Shown in pieces: positions 28,130 through 37,657 of a stretch of DNA of 64,000 nucleotides. This stretch comes from Janibacter sp. DB-40. GTDB taxonomy: Bacteria; Actinomycetota; Actinomycetes; Actinomycetales; Dermatophilaceae. Below the pieces are notes generated by a model, which saw only the letters and a list, made by a program, of their open reading frames with translations, was not told the DNA's origin and did not search any database. The stretch is taken from the NCBI RefSeq assembly GCF_029510815.1, contig NZ_CP120360.1:744001-808000 (forward strand). Direction: 5' to 3'. Each line of letters opens with the position of its first letter. Position 1 is the first letter of the stretch. Position numbers and translations under genes: made by a program.

Positions 28130-28231
28130 GCTCCTGCGCGGCGTGTCCCGCAACTGCTTAGGCTCCTGCAGGAACCCCGCAACTGCTTAGGCTCCTGCGC
28201 GGCGTGTCCCGCAACTGCTTAGGCTCCTGCG
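28117..28231. repeat. Array of four 22-bp TAGGC palindromes
   Basis: Copies at 28117-28138, 28149-28170, 28178-28199 and 28210-28231. The consensus is CGCAACTGC followed by TTAGGC and TCCTGCG; the first copy has the fully palindromic centre GCCTAGGC. Spacers are 7-10 bp and two are identical. The array lies between convergent genes and supplies the stop codon of both (TAG for the + gene, TAA for the - gene). Confidence 0.9.
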
Positions 28232-29529
28232 AATCCCGGCAGGTAGCGCTGCATCGAGCCACGGGCCGCGATGGTCGCGCCGAGCTGGGAGAGCACGCCG
28301 GTAGAGCCGACGAAGACCCGGTGGATCATCGCGTACTCGCGGGGCAGGTTCAGCCGCAGCCCGGTGGAGAACTCCGGCGTCCGCAGGTCGGTGAGGCCCT
28401 TGGTCGCGGAGCGCAGCCACTCACGGGTGAAGGAGTGCGTGGGCGTGCTCAACGGCTCGATGAGGGGCAGCAGGTAGGCGAGCACGTCCTGCGCGTCGAC
28501 CTCGATTCCGGGGCGGATGAAGCCCTCCTCGCGCAGCCCCTCGATGACCCCTTCCGCGTCGCCCGCCAGGGCCTTGCGCACGAGGATGCCGATGAGCGGG
28601 GGGAAGCCCTCGGGCAGACGGGTGACGGCCCCGTAGTCGATGACGCCGAGCCGGCCGTCGGGGGTGAGGCGGAAGTTGCCCGGGTGCGGGTCGGAGTGGA
28701 GCAGACCCACGCGCTCCGGCCCGGAGAGCAGGAAGTCCAGGTAGAGCTGGCCGACCCGGTCGCGCACGTCCTGGTCGGCCTCGCGGATGATCTGGCTCAG
28801 CGGCGCGCCCTCGAGCCACTCGCTGATGAGGACGTGACGGCTCTGCAGGACCACGTCGGGGACGGCGACGTCAGGGTCGTCGCGGTAGGCCTGCGCGAAG
28901 GCGCGCTGGTTGGCGGCCTCGAGCCCGTAGTCGAGCTCCTCGTCCGCGGCGGCGAGCAGCTCGTCGGTCACCGGCTTGATGTCCATCGCGGGCATCCACG
29001 TCGTGGCCACGCGTGCCAGCCGGGCGATCTGCTGCAGGTCGCTGCGCAGCGCCCTGTCGGCACCGGGGTACTGGACCTTCACGGCGACGACCCGGCCGTC
29101 GGCGGTGACGCCGCGGTGCACCTGGCCGATCGAGGCGGCCGCGACCGGCTGGTCCTCGATCTCCAGCTCCTCGCGCCAGTCGGGGCCGAGGTCGCGGGTG
29201 AGGACGGAGTGGACCTCCGCGGTGGACATCGGCGGCGCCGCGTCCTGCAACCGCACGAGCATCTCGCGGTAGGGCTCGACGTACTCCTCGGGCAACGCGG
29301 CCTCGAGGACGGAGAGGGCCTGACCGACCTTCATCGCGCCGCCCTTGAGGGAGCCGAGCACGGCGAAGAGCTGCTCGGCCGTGCGTCGCTGGATGTCCTC
29401 GTTGACCACCTCGGCGGGGGTCCCGCTGAGGCGTCTGCCCAGCCCTCGGGCACTGCGCCCGGCATGGCCGAGCGGCAGGGATGCGAGCCGCGCGGCGCGA
29501 CCGGCGGCTCCTCGGGGGATCTCGCTCAC
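28219..29529 (-). CDS. ABC1/AarF/UbiB-family atypical kinase
   Basis: 436 residues from the GTG at 29529, which overlaps the stop of the upstream gene. The family KxGQ motif is seen as GGAMKVGQALS (about 68), then ASIGQVHRG, VAVKVQYPG (catalytic Lys, about 160), LHSDPHPGNF (about 284) and GVIDYGAV (about 300). These ATP-binding proteins regulate quinone or lipid metabolism in many bacteria; a menaquinone role is plausible here. The C-terminal four residues and the stop lie in the 22-bp palindrome. Confidence 0.9.
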   Translation of the reverse strand: MSEIPRGAAGRAARLASLPLGHAGRSARGLGRRLSGTPAEVVNEDIQRRTAEQLFAVLGSLKGGAMKVGQALSVLEAALPEEYVEPYREMLVRLQDAAPPMSTAEVHSVLTRDLGPDWREELEIEDQPVAAASIGQVHRGVTADGRVVAVKVQYPGADRALRSDLQQIARLARVATTWMPAMDIKPVTDELLAAADEELDYGLEAANQRAFAQAYRDDPDVAVPDVVLQSRHVLISEWLEGAPLSQIIREADQDVRDRVGQLYLDFLLSGPERVGLLHSDPHPGNFRLTPDGRLGVIDYGAVTRLPEGFPPLIGILVRKALAGDAEGVIEGLREEGFIRPGIEVDAQDVLAYLLPLIEPLSTPTHSFTREWLRSATKGLTDLRTPEFSTGLRLNLPREYAMIHRVFVGSTGVLSQLGATIAARGSMQRYLPGFAGA

Positions 29530-30419
29530 CCGGCCATTGTGTCGTCCCTCCCTGTGTCCGGGCTGGACCCCCCTTCGTCCCCGGGTGTCGGGACCACCCG
29601 CAGCGGTGCGGCGGTGCACCGGCGGCACCCCGGGTGGACCGGCCACAGGTGCCGCTCGAGGGTCGGTCCCGGGGTGGCCACCTCGAAGGACCACTCGGGT
29701 GCGGCCAGGCGCCCGCCGACGTGGTCGAGGACGAGCGAGGTCGTCAGCCCGGCGGCGAGGAGGCGCAGCGCGGGGACGCCGTCGACGGGAGCGGGCCCGG
29801 TGATGCCGGGGCGGTCCAGCTGGGCGCTCAGCCACGGCCAGGCCGGGTCGACCTCGGCCCGGGTGAGGTCGAGGCAGTGCAGGCAGGGACCGTGCCCGGG
29901 CCGGAGAAGGGGACCGATGCTCGCCTGCTCGTGCTGGCACCACAGCGGCAGCACCGGGACGCCCGCCACCAGCCATGGCCGCACCGACTCGGCGGCCGGT
30001 GGTGTCGCGCTGACGACCACGGCCAGGTCCGTGGCACCGTCCTCACCGCCGGGACGCACCCGGGCGGTGAGCACGCGCTCGCTCTGGCGCAGGCCGTCGA
30101 CGAGCAGCACCGGCAGCGCCCCGGACCCGACGACGGCGACCCGCGGTTCCTCGCCGGTGGCGTCCGGGTGCAGGAGGCCGCCGGTGACGAGCTGGTCGAG
30201 GACGCTCGTGGCGCGAGCGGGATCGAGGCCCTCGAGGGCCGCCGTGGTGACGGCCTCGGTCAGCGCGCGGGAGGGGTCGAGGCCGGCGAGCCAGCGGCAC
30301 TCGGCGTCGGTGAGTCCCTGGAGCCGGACCGAGCGCGCACCCAGCCCGATCTGCACGCTGCCGTCCGGTCGGCGCAGTGGTCGCAGGTGCGGCGTGGTGC
30401 CGGGGCCGGGAAGGTGCAT
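29526..30419 (-). CDS. TOMM leader-peptide-binding / ThiF-like protein (orphan)
   Basis: 297 residues. The N-terminal 90 residues form a small winged-helix-like region (SVRLQGLTDAECRWLAGLD, then LVTGGLLHPD), as in RiPP leader-recognition domains. The rest resembles the inactive ThiF/E1-like fold of cyclodehydratase partner proteins. Zinc-type cysteines occur in CLHCLDLTRA (about 178) and HPGCRRC (about 265). No YcaO, dehydrogenase or precursor gene is nearby. It is translationally coupled (GTGA) to the ABC1 kinase gene, suggesting a joint, non-antibiotic role. Function unknown. Confidence 0.75.
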   Translation of the reverse strand: MHLPGPGTTPHLRPLRRPDGSVQIGLGARSVRLQGLTDAECRWLAGLDPSRALTEAVTTAALEGLDPARATSVLDQLVTGGLLHPDATGEEPRVAVVGSGALPVLLVDGLRQSERVLTARVRPGGEDGATDLAVVVSATPPAAESVRPWLVAGVPVLPLWCQHEQASIGPLLRPGHGPCLHCLDLTRAEVDPAWPWLSAQLDRPGITGPAPVDGVPALRLLAAGLTTSLVLDHVGGRLAAPEWSFEVATPGPTLERHLWPVHPGCRRCTAAPLRVVPTPGDEGGSSPDTGRDDTMAG

Positions 30420-30649
30420 CGTCGTCTCGCTCGGTGGCCGGGGTCGGTGGTGGACGACCACTGTGGCGCAGTTCGCGAGGAGGCCCGGCCGGTTGTCCAC
30501 AGGCCCCGGGTGAGGTGCCGTTGAACCACTCTCGCCGCCACCGAGAACGTGCTCCCCGAGCCACATCGGAGCATCCTCGCCCACTGCTACGCCGCTGCTC
30601 CACCTCGTGGGCACTGCCCGTCTGGTGGAGCAGGAACGTAGGCGTCGGA

Positions 30650-31201
30650 TCAGGACCGGCTGGCGAGCTCCACGAGCGAGCGCAGCGAGGGGTCCATGTC
30701 CTCCGGCAGCGCGTCGACCGGCCACCACGCGACGTCATCGGACTCGTCGGAGGCGACCGGCTCGGCCCCCTCGGCGGCGACGGCGATCCAGCGCAGGTCG
30801 AGGTGCTCGGTGCACCGGGTGAAGCCCGAGCCGAGCGCGTGCCGGTCCAGCTGGGCCGGGCCCGGGCGCAACTGCAGCGTCGCCGCCGTCAGGCCCGACT
30901 CCTCGAGGGCCTCGCGCAGGGCACCGGCGGCGACGGAGGTGTCGTGCTCCTCCAGGTGCCCGCCGAACTGCAGCCAGCGGCCGACCTTGGGGTGCAGGGT
31001 CAGCAGGACGTGCTCGCCGCCCGGGTCGACGACGAGGCAGGAGGCGGTGAAGTGCGCCGGGGGACCGGACCTGTCGGTCGCGGCCTCGTGCGCGTCGAGG
31101 TGGGCCAGGTACTCGAGCCGCAGCGCCTCCTGCTCGGCCGTCGGTGAGGGCCAGGTCGTCAGCAGTCCGCGCAGGTCGTCGGCGAGCGCCGCGTGGCTCA
31201 T
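30650..31201 (-). CDS. NUDIX hydrolase
   Basis: 183 residues. The NUDIX box is GGHLEEHDTSVAAGALREALEESGL (about 100-124, in pieces), with REALEES keeping the metal-binding glutamates, and WLQFGGH ahead of it. Substrate unknown; the short helical N-terminus is common in actinobacterial members. The ATG overlaps the stop of the DUF2342 gene (ATGA). The 230 bp upstream of the neighbouring TOMM-type gene (30420-30649) contain nothing I can identify. Confidence 0.88.
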   Translation of the reverse strand: MSHAALADDLRGLLTTWPSPTAEQEALRLEYLAHLDAHEAATDRSGPPAHFTASCLVVDPGGEHVLLTLHPKVGRWLQFGGHLEEHDTSVAAGALREALEESGLTAATLQLRPGPAQLDRHALGSGFTRCTEHLDLRWIAVAAEGAEPVASDESDDVAWWPVDALPEDMDPSLRSLVELASRS

Positions 31202-32639
31202 CGGCCGTCCTCGCCGTCGGTGCCCTCCTCGGGTGCGTCGGTGTCCCGGTCCGCGTCCGCCTCGCTGAGGATCGACTCGAGCGCGGCGTCGAGGTCCTCG
31301 CTCCCGGAGGACTCCCCGGCTGCGGCGCGCTCGACGAAGCCGAGCACGTCGTCCAGGTCGGCGGCGCTCGGCGCGACGTCCGGGTGCGCCCACACGGCGT
31401 CGCGGCCCTCGGCCCCGACGCGCTCCTCGAGCGCGGCGAACAGGCTGGCCGCGTCGCGCAGGCGGCGCGGGCGCAGCTCCAGACCGACCAGGCCGGCGAA
31501 GGTCTTCTCCGCCGGACCGCCCGTGGCCCGGCGCCGCCGGATCGTCTCGGTCATCGCGGAGGTGGCCGGCAGCTGGTTCCTCGTCGCCTGGACCGACACG
31601 TGCTCGACCCAGCCCTCGATCAGGGCCAGCCACGTCTCGAGCTGGGCGAGGGCGCTGCGCTGCGCGGGGGAGGGTGTCGGGTTGAGGAAGCCCCCGGTCA
31701 GCGCCTCCTGGATCGCGCCCGGGTCGGAGGGGTCGATCTCGCGCACCGCGGCGTCGATCGCGTCGGTGTCGATGGCGATGCCGCGCGCGTAGGCCTGCAC
31801 GGCCGCCAGGATCTGCGGGCCCAGCCACGGCACGGCCGTGAAGAGGCGCATCCGCGCCGACTCGCGCGTCGCCAGGTGCAGCCACACCTCGTCGAGGTCG
31901 ACGTCGAGCCCATCGGCGAACTCGGCGACGTTGCCCGGCAGCAGCGCCACCCGGTCGCTGACGAGGGGCACGCCGGCCTCGGTCGCGGTGAGGGTGTCGG
32001 AGGCCAGGGCCCCGACGGCCTGGGCGGTCTGCCCCGTGATCAGGGTGGAGGCCATCCGGTCGACGAAGGGGGCCATCTGCTGGCTGAGCATGGACATGTC
32101 CATGCCCGGCGGCAGGCCCAGTGACTGCAGGTCGGGAGCTGCCGGGTCGTTCATCCGCGAGGTGAAGGAGTCGCGGATCGCGCCGGCGAGGCCGTCGGCG
32201 ATCGGGTCGACGAGGAGGCCCACACCGGCATGGTCGCCTCGACCCACTCCTCGCGGGAGAGGGCCTCACCGGTGAGCGCGGGCGCCTCGAGGGAGGTCAC
32301 CTGGTCGAGCCAGAGCGCCGCGAGGCGGGTGGCCTGCTCGACCAGGCCGAGCTCGCGGTCGCCCATGGTGTGGTCCGACTCGGAGATCGCCTCTCGGGCG
32401 GCCGACGTCGCCGCGGTGACGTCGACCCCCTTCGCCTGGGCGCCGGGGGCGAACATCGCCTTGATCTGCGAGGTCATGGCCGCGACCTGCGCCGGGTCGG
32501 CATCGGTGATGCCGAGGGCCTTGAGCTGGTCGACGACCTCCGGGGGGAGGTCGTGTCCGCCGGTGAGGTCGCGGAAGATCCGGGCAAGGTCCTCAGGCAG
32601 CCCGTCGTCGCCGGAGGGGGTGCTGGGGTCGTTGCTCAC
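31198..32639 (-). CDS. DUF2342 zinc-dependent metalloprotease-like protein, one apparent frameshift
   Basis: Read from the GTG at 32639 to a break at about 32220, then in a second frame to 31198. Adding one G to the run (…PVWG|LLVDPIADGLAG…) restores a continuous protein of about 480 residues, normal for DUF2342. Family features: LARIFRDLTGG, SREEWVEATMPVW, PGNVAEFADGLDVD, and the metalloprotease-like IEGWVEHVSVQAT (about 350). These proteins occur only in actinobacteria and archaea and are of unknown substrate. The acidic C-terminus is disordered. Confidence 0.82.
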
Positions 32640-32726
32640 GTGTGTGCTCTCTTCCTGAGAGGATGTGCTGTCCTTTAGACCCAACCACGAGCGGCGCCGG
32701 ATGGTTCCCGGACCCTAGGAGGTCAT

Positions 32727-33811
32727 GTGCTGGACGAGCCGGCCCAGCCACCACGTAGTGAGCGGATCGCCCGCTACATACTCGTCGTGTCGGTGATCTT
32801 CCTCATCGTCGCGCTCCTCGGCAGCTTCATCAAGGTGAGCTACGCGGTGGAGAGCCCCGGGCCGGTGACGGACACCCTCGGTGACCTCGACGACGGCACC
32901 CGGCTCGTCCGCGTGGAGGGCGCGAAGACCTACCCGACCGAGGGCGATCTCTACTTCACGACCGTGCGCATCCTCGGTGGCCCCGAGCGCCACATCAGCG
33001 TCTGGGAGTGGGTCCAAGGGCACCTCGACCCCAACTCGCGGGTCGTGCCGGAGGACACGGTCTTCGGCGAGGACCGCAGCGCCGAGGAGGTCGAGGAGCT
33101 CAACGCCGCCCTCATGGAGGGCTCGCAGCACACCTCCATCGCCGTCGCCCTGCGCAGCCTCGGCGAGGAGGTCGGCCAGGAGAACGTCGTCGCCCGGATC
33201 GCCAAGAACAAGCCCGCCGACGGCGCCCTGCAGCTCGAGGACGTCATCGTCTCCGTCGACGGCGAGCGCCCCGGGAGCCTCGAGGAGCTCGTCACCGCGA
33301 TCGCCGACCGCGAGGTCGGCGAGGAGGTCACCCTCGTGGTCCGGCGCGACGGCAGCACGCGGACCGTCACCCTCGAGACGGCCGACATCGGCAACGACCG
33401 CGCCGGCGTCGGCGTCGTCCTCGAGCCGAAGTACGACTACCCCTACGAGGTGCGGATCGACGCCGGCCACGTGGGCGGCCCGAGCGCCGGGATGATGTTC
33501 GCGCTCGCCGTGCGCGACCGGCTCACCCCCGGCGCGATGACGGGAGGGAAGTCCGTCGCGGGCACGGGCACGATCGACGACTCGGGCCGGATCGGGCCGA
33601 TTGGCGGCATCCGGCAGAAGATGATCGGCGCCCAGCAGGCCGACGCTCGGTGGTTCCTCGCGCCGGAGGACAACTGCTCCGCCGTCGTCGGCAACGTCCC
33701 CGACGGCTTGGGCGTGGTGGCCGTGGACACCTACGACGACGCGGTCACCGCGGTCGAGGGCATCGCGAAGGGGAGACCGCGGACCTGCCGTCGTGCGAGG
33801 ACGTGGCGTAG
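32727..33811 (+). CDS. YlbL-like PDZ-Lon membrane protease, one apparent frameshift
   Basis: About 361 residues. One N-terminal membrane helix (about 17-38), a PDZ domain (about 150-225), then a Lon-type catalytic domain with Ser in GGPSAGMMFAL (about 251) and Lys in MTGGKSVAGTGTI (about 275), the Ser-Lys dyad. The catalytic part faces outside. As given, the frame is lost at about 33770 inside CGAAGGGG; one more G gives the natural end GETADLPSCEDVA and a stop at 33811. The GTG start has AGGAGG upstream. Neighbours PPA1309 and UPF0182 are the usual ones. Confidence 0.88.
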
Positions 33812-33821
33812 TCCGCCCCGC

Positions 33822-34373
33822 TCAGTCCTCGAAGGTCGCGCGCAGCGCGTGGACGAGGCCGGGGGCGATGTCCTCGCCGGTGGCGACGCGGTCGTCGCGG
33901 TCGTTGGCGCGCTGGCGCAGCAGGCACACGGCCCGACCGTCCCGGTGGACGGCCACGAGCAGGCGCACGTCCTGGCGCTGCGGGTGGTCAGCGAGGGCGT
34001 CCACGGCCTCGTCCGGGTCCTCCGGCAGGTCACGCTCGGCACCCGGGGGGAGGACGACGCGCTCGACGGCCAGGGCCGCGCCGTGCACGGTCTCCGGCCA
34101 GGCCATCCGGCCGAGCAGCGACTCCAGCGAGGAGGTCCGCGGCAGGTCCTCCTGCTCGATGGCCGTGAGTGCCCCGGGAGCGCGGTCGGCCGCACCGTCG
34201 AGGGCGAGCTGGGGCTCGGCCTCGACGAGGGTGGCGGTGTCGACGAGCGCGAAGACCCGGGGGTTCTGGTCCCATCCGGAGATCGCGACGTGGCGCTCGG
34301 TCTCGAGCGCGGCGACGGTCAGGGGTTCGGTCGTGGGGATGTTGTCTGATGACGAGTCGGGCACGGGGACCAT
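33822..34373 (-). CDS. PPA1309-family protein
   Basis: 183 residues. LAALETERHVAISGWDQ-like N-terminus, PRVFALVDTATLVEAEP, EQEDLP and HGAALAVERVVLPP are the conserved points of this actinobacterial family of unknown function. It lies between the YlbL-like protease and UPF0182 genes, the family's standard setting, but on the opposite strand from both. Confidence 0.88.
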   Translation of the reverse strand: MVPVPDSSSDNIPTTEPLTVAALETERHVAISGWDQNPRVFALVDTATLVEAEPQLALDGAADRAPGALTAIEQEDLPRTSSLESLLGRMAWPETVHGAALAVERVVLPPGAERDLPEDPDEAVDALADHPQRQDVRLLVAVHRDGRAVCLLRQRANDRDDRVATGEDIAPGLVHALRATFED

Positions 34374-34418
34374 GCTGCCCTACGTCCTGTCAGGTCGTCT
34401 GGGTACGGTAGGCGCACC

Positions 34419-37400
34419 ATGAGCAGCGCGAGTTGGCCGCACGGCGGTGACCAGGGGGGCGCGGTGCCGCCCCGTGACCACGACGGGACCCCACCGAGGC
34501 GTGGCCCGGGCAGGGTGGCGAAGGCGGCCGTCGCGATCGCCGTGCTGCTCGTCATCATCAGCATCGTCGCGGGGTTGTGGACCGAGTCGCTGTGGTTCAG
34601 CGCCCTCGGCTTCTCCGACGAGTGGTGGTCGCGCCTGAGCACGCAGGCACTCCTCTTCATCATCGGGGGCCTGGTCACCGGCGTGCCCGTCGGCGTGAGC
34701 CTGTGGCTCGCCCACCGCACGCGTCCGCTGACCGTGCCCATGTCCGCGGGGGAGCAGGCGCTGGCGCAGTACCGCCAGGCGATCGAGCCCTTCCGCAAGG
34801 TGACCGCGTGGGCACTGCCCACCGTGCTCGGCCTGCTCGGCGGTCTCACCGCCGCGGGGCAGTGGCAGGTCTGGCTGCTGTGGCGCAACGGCGAGGCGAC
34901 CGGCGTGACCGACCCGCAGTTCGGGCGGGACATCAGCTACTACCTCTTCGGGCTGCCGTGGTGGAGCTTCCTCGTGGGCTTCCTCACCGTCGCGATGCTC
35001 GCGAGCCTGCTCAGCGCGGTCTTCGCGCACTACATCTACGGCGGCATCGTCCCGCCCGGTCGCGGTCGCTCCACGCGTGCGGCCTTCCTCCACCTCGCCA
35101 TCATCGCGGCGGTCCTCGCCTTGCTGCGTGCCTGGAGCTACCTGCTCGACGCGCACGGACTGACCACCCGTGAGGGCGAGGTGCTCACCGGAGTCGGGTA
35201 CACCGCGGACCACGCGATCATCCCGACCAAGTACATCCTCGCGGTCGCGGCGGTGCTGTGCGCCGTGCTCTTCCTCGCCTCGGTCCGCTCCCGGTCCTGG
35301 CGGCTGCCGATGATCGCGGTCGGCACCCTCGTCGTCCTCTCGATCGTCGTCGGGGCGATCTACCCGGCCCTGGTGGAGACCTACCAGGTCTCGCCCTCGC
35401 GCAACACGCTCGAGGAGCCCTACCTGCAGCGCAACATCAACGCCACGCGGGAGGCGCACGGTGTCGCCGAGACCGAGGAGACGACCTACGACGCCGTCTC
35501 TGACGTCACGTCCGGGCAGCTGCGTCAGGACGCGGAGTCCATCCCCGGCATCCGGCTGCTGGACCCCTCGGTCGTCAGCCAGACCTACCAGGAGCTGCAG
35601 GCACAGCAGCAGTACTACACCTTCCAGGACGAGCTGGACGTCGACCGCTACGAGATCGACGGGGAGACCGCGGACGTCGTCGTCGGCGCGCGTGAGCTCG
35701 AGCTCGACAACGTCCCCGCCGACCGGCGCGACTGGGTCAACGACCACACCGTCTACACGCACGGCTACGGCCTCGTCATGGCCCGCGGCACGCAGGTGCA
35801 GGCCGGCAACCCCGAGTGGATCAACCCGGCCTCGGCGATCGGCGAGTACGAGCCGCGCATCTACTTCGGCGAGCAGATGGACCACTTCTCGATCGTCGGC
35901 CGCAACGACGACCAGGAGCCGCGCGAGGTCGACCGCCCCACCGGTGGTGAGGACTCCCGCTACACGTACCAGGGTGACGGAGGAGTGGAGATCGGGTCCC
36001 CCCTTCGTCAGGCGGCGTACGCGCTGACCCACCGCGACCTGAAGTTCATGCTCTCCGATGCGGTCGGGCCCAACTCCCGGCTGATGGAGCACCGCACCCC
36101 CAGGCAGCGTGTGGAGCGCGTGGCGCCGTGGCTCACCCTCGACGACGACGTCTACCCGGCGATCGTCGACGGCCGCATCAAGTGGATCGTGGATGCCTAC
36201 ACGACCTCGCGGCAGTACCCGTACAGCACCGCCTTCTCGATGTCCGGTGTGCAGACCGGACAGGTCTCCTCCCGGGAGACGCAGCAGGCGAGCGCGCTGG
36301 TCGGCGACCGGGTCAACTACATGCGCAACTCGGTCAAGGCCACCGTCGATGCCTTCGACGGCAGCGTCGACCTCTACAAGTGGGAGGAGGACGACCCGAT
36401 CGTCGACGCCTGGGACAAGGCCTTCCCCGACCTGATGCAGGACCGCGACGACATCAGCGGCGAGCTCATGACGCACCTGCGCTACCCGGAGGACCTCTTC
36501 CTCATGCAGCGGGCCGTCCTCGCCGACTACCACATCACCTCCGCGAGCGACTTCCGCGCCGGCCAGGACCGCTGGCGGGTCCCGGACGACCCCTCGCGCG
36601 GCGACGAGGGCGTGGCGCAGCCGCCGTACTACCTGTCGCTGGCGATGCCCGAGCAGAATCGGCCCTCGTGGAAGCTGACGTCGACCTACATCCCGCGTGG
36701 TCCGCGCAACGTCATGGCCGGGTACCTGGCCGTCGACGCCGATGCCGGTGCGACCGACGGTGATCCGGCCCAGGGCTACGGGAAGCTGAGTCTGCTCTCG
36801 GTGCCCCGCAACACCACCGTGCCGGGTGTCGGCCAGGTGCAGAACGACATCGTCTCCTCCAACGCCACCTCCGGCGACGGCAGCCAGACCCTGCAGGACT
36901 ACCTGAACAATGCGAACCGCGGTGGCTCGCAGGTGCACTTCGGCAACCAGCTGGCGCTGCCGGTCGGGGAGGGCTTCCTCCACGTCGAGCCGATCTACCT
37001 CTCGTCCTCCTCGGGGACGTCCTACCCGCAGCTGCGGGTCGTGGTGGCGACCTTCGGCGGCAAGGTCGCCTGGGGCCCGACGCTCGACTCCGCGCTGGAC
37101 CAGCTCTTCGAGGGCGACGCCGGGGTCGAGGGCGGCGACTCCACGCCGGCCGATCCCGAGGAGGGCTCCGACGGCGGCGAAGGGGGTGACGGCACCGACG
37201 GCGGTGACGGCGGCGGTGACGAGCCGGCACCTCCCGCAGCGAATGACCCCGAGGCCCTGCGCGAGGCCATCGCCGGCATGGAGCAGGCGTACGCAGACGG
37301 TCAGGAGGCGCTGCGCAACGGCGACTTCGCCGCCTACGACGAGGCGCAGAAGGAGCTCAAGCGCTACCTCGAGCAGGCCGCAGTCGCACAGCCCGAAGGG

Positions 37401-37427
37401 GGCTCGGCGGACCTGGAGGGCAACTGA
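34419..37427 (+). CDS. UPF0182 family large membrane protein
   Basis: 1002 residues, the family's usual size. Seven predicted membrane helices lie in the first 330 residues, followed by a large extracytoplasmic region with the family's SPSRNTLEEPYLQRNINATREA segment (about 326, in pieces), NPASAIGEYEPRIYFGEQ, and TPRQRVERVAPWLTLD. A Gly/Asp/Glu-rich linker (about 905-945) precedes a charged helical end. Function unknown. A TACGGT box 9 nt before the ATG suggests a very short leader. Confidence 0.92.
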   Translation: MSSASWPHGGDQGGAVPPRDHDGTPPRRGPGRVAKAAVAIAVLLVIISIVAGLWTESLWFSALGFSDEWWSRLSTQALLFIIGGLVTGVPVGVSLWLAHRTRPLTVPMSAGEQALAQYRQAIEPFRKVTAWALPTVLGLLGGLTAAGQWQVWLLWRNGEATGVTDPQFGRDISYYLFGLPWWSFLVGFLTVAMLASLLSAVFAHYIYGGIVPPGRGRSTRAAFLHLAIIAAVLALLRAWSYLLDAHGLTTREGEVLTGVGYTADHAIIPTKYILAVAAVLCAVLFLASVRSRSWRLPMIAVGTLVVLSIVVGAIYPALVETYQVSPSRNTLEEPYLQRNINATREAHGVAETEETTYDAVSDVTSGQLRQDAESIPGIRLLDPSVVSQTYQELQAQQQYYTFQDELDVDRYEIDGETADVVVGARELELDNVPADRRDWVNDHTVYTHGYGLVMARGTQVQAGNPEWINPASAIGEYEPRIYFGEQMDHFSIVGRNDDQEPREVDRPTGGEDSRYTYQGDGGVEIGSPLRQAAYALTHRDLKFMLSDAVGPNSRLMEHRTPRQRVERVAPWLTLDDDVYPAIVDGRIKWIVDAYTTSRQYPYSTAFSMSGVQTGQVSSRETQQASALVGDRVNYMRNSVKATVDAFDGSVDLYKWEEDDPIVDAWDKAFPDLMQDRDDISGELMTHLRYPEDLFLMQRAVLADYHITSASDFRAGQDRWRVPDDPSRGDEGVAQPPYYLSLAMPEQNRPSWKLTSTYIPRGPRNVMAGYLAVDADAGATDGDPAQGYGKLSLLSVPRNTTVPGVGQVQNDIVSSNATSGDGSQTLQDYLNNANRGGSQVHFGNQLALPVGEGFLHVEPIYLSSSSGTSYPQLRVVVATFGGKVAWGPTLDSALDQLFEGDAGVEGGDSTPADPEEGSDGGEGGDGTDGGDGGGDEPAPPAANDPEALREAIAGMEQAYADGQEALRNGDFAAYDEAQKELKRYLEQAAVAQPEGGSADLEGN

Positions 37428-37428
37428 T

Positions 37429-37457
37429 TTGGTCCTCCCCGTGCGGTCACGTAGAGT
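37429..37457 (+). promoter_or_regulatory. Promoter of the tRNA-fMet gene
   Basis: TTGGTC (37429-37434), 17 bp, then TAGAGT (37452-37457): a good SigA-type promoter ending 14 bp before the tRNA. Confidence 0.65.
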
Positions 37458-37471
37458 TGTCACTGCAACGA

Positions 37472-37548
37472 CGCGGGGTGGAGCAGTTCGGTAGCTCGCC
37501 GGGCTCATAACCCGGAGGTCGCAGGTTCAAATCCTGCCCCCGCTACCA
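37472..37548 (+). tRNA. Initiator tRNA-fMet (CAT)
   Basis: 77 nt with encoded CCA. Anticodon loop CTCATAA. The anticodon stem carries the three G:C pairs of initiator tRNAs (GGG...CCC), and position 1 (C) mispairs with position 72 (T), both marks of an initiator. T-loop TTCAAAT closes a GCAGG/CCTGC stem. Confidence 0.97.
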
Positions 37549-37550
37549 GG

Positions 37551-37587
37551 TTCAGGCCCGGGATTCAGTGCGAATCCCGGGCCTGAA
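37551..37587 (+). terminator. Terminator directly after tRNA-fMet
   Basis: TTCAGGCCCGGGATTC (37551-37566) pairs perfectly with GAATCCCGGGCCTGAA (37572-37587) across a 5-nt loop. Confidence 0.85.
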
Positions 37588-37657
37588 GCATGTGCGGGGA
37601 GCGCCTCCACGCCGCAGGTCGAGCGGGGGCGACTCGGCCGGGTCTACCGTGTGGTCC

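Noticed and set aside
28117..28231. CRISPR-like array
   Set aside because: Repeats of 22 bp with spacers of only 7-10 bp, some spacers identical, no leader and no cas genes. It is a tandem palindrome array.
29526..30419. Thiazole/oxazole RiPP cluster
   Set aside because: Only the leader-binding-type protein is present; no YcaO, dehydrogenase, precursor or exporter within reach.
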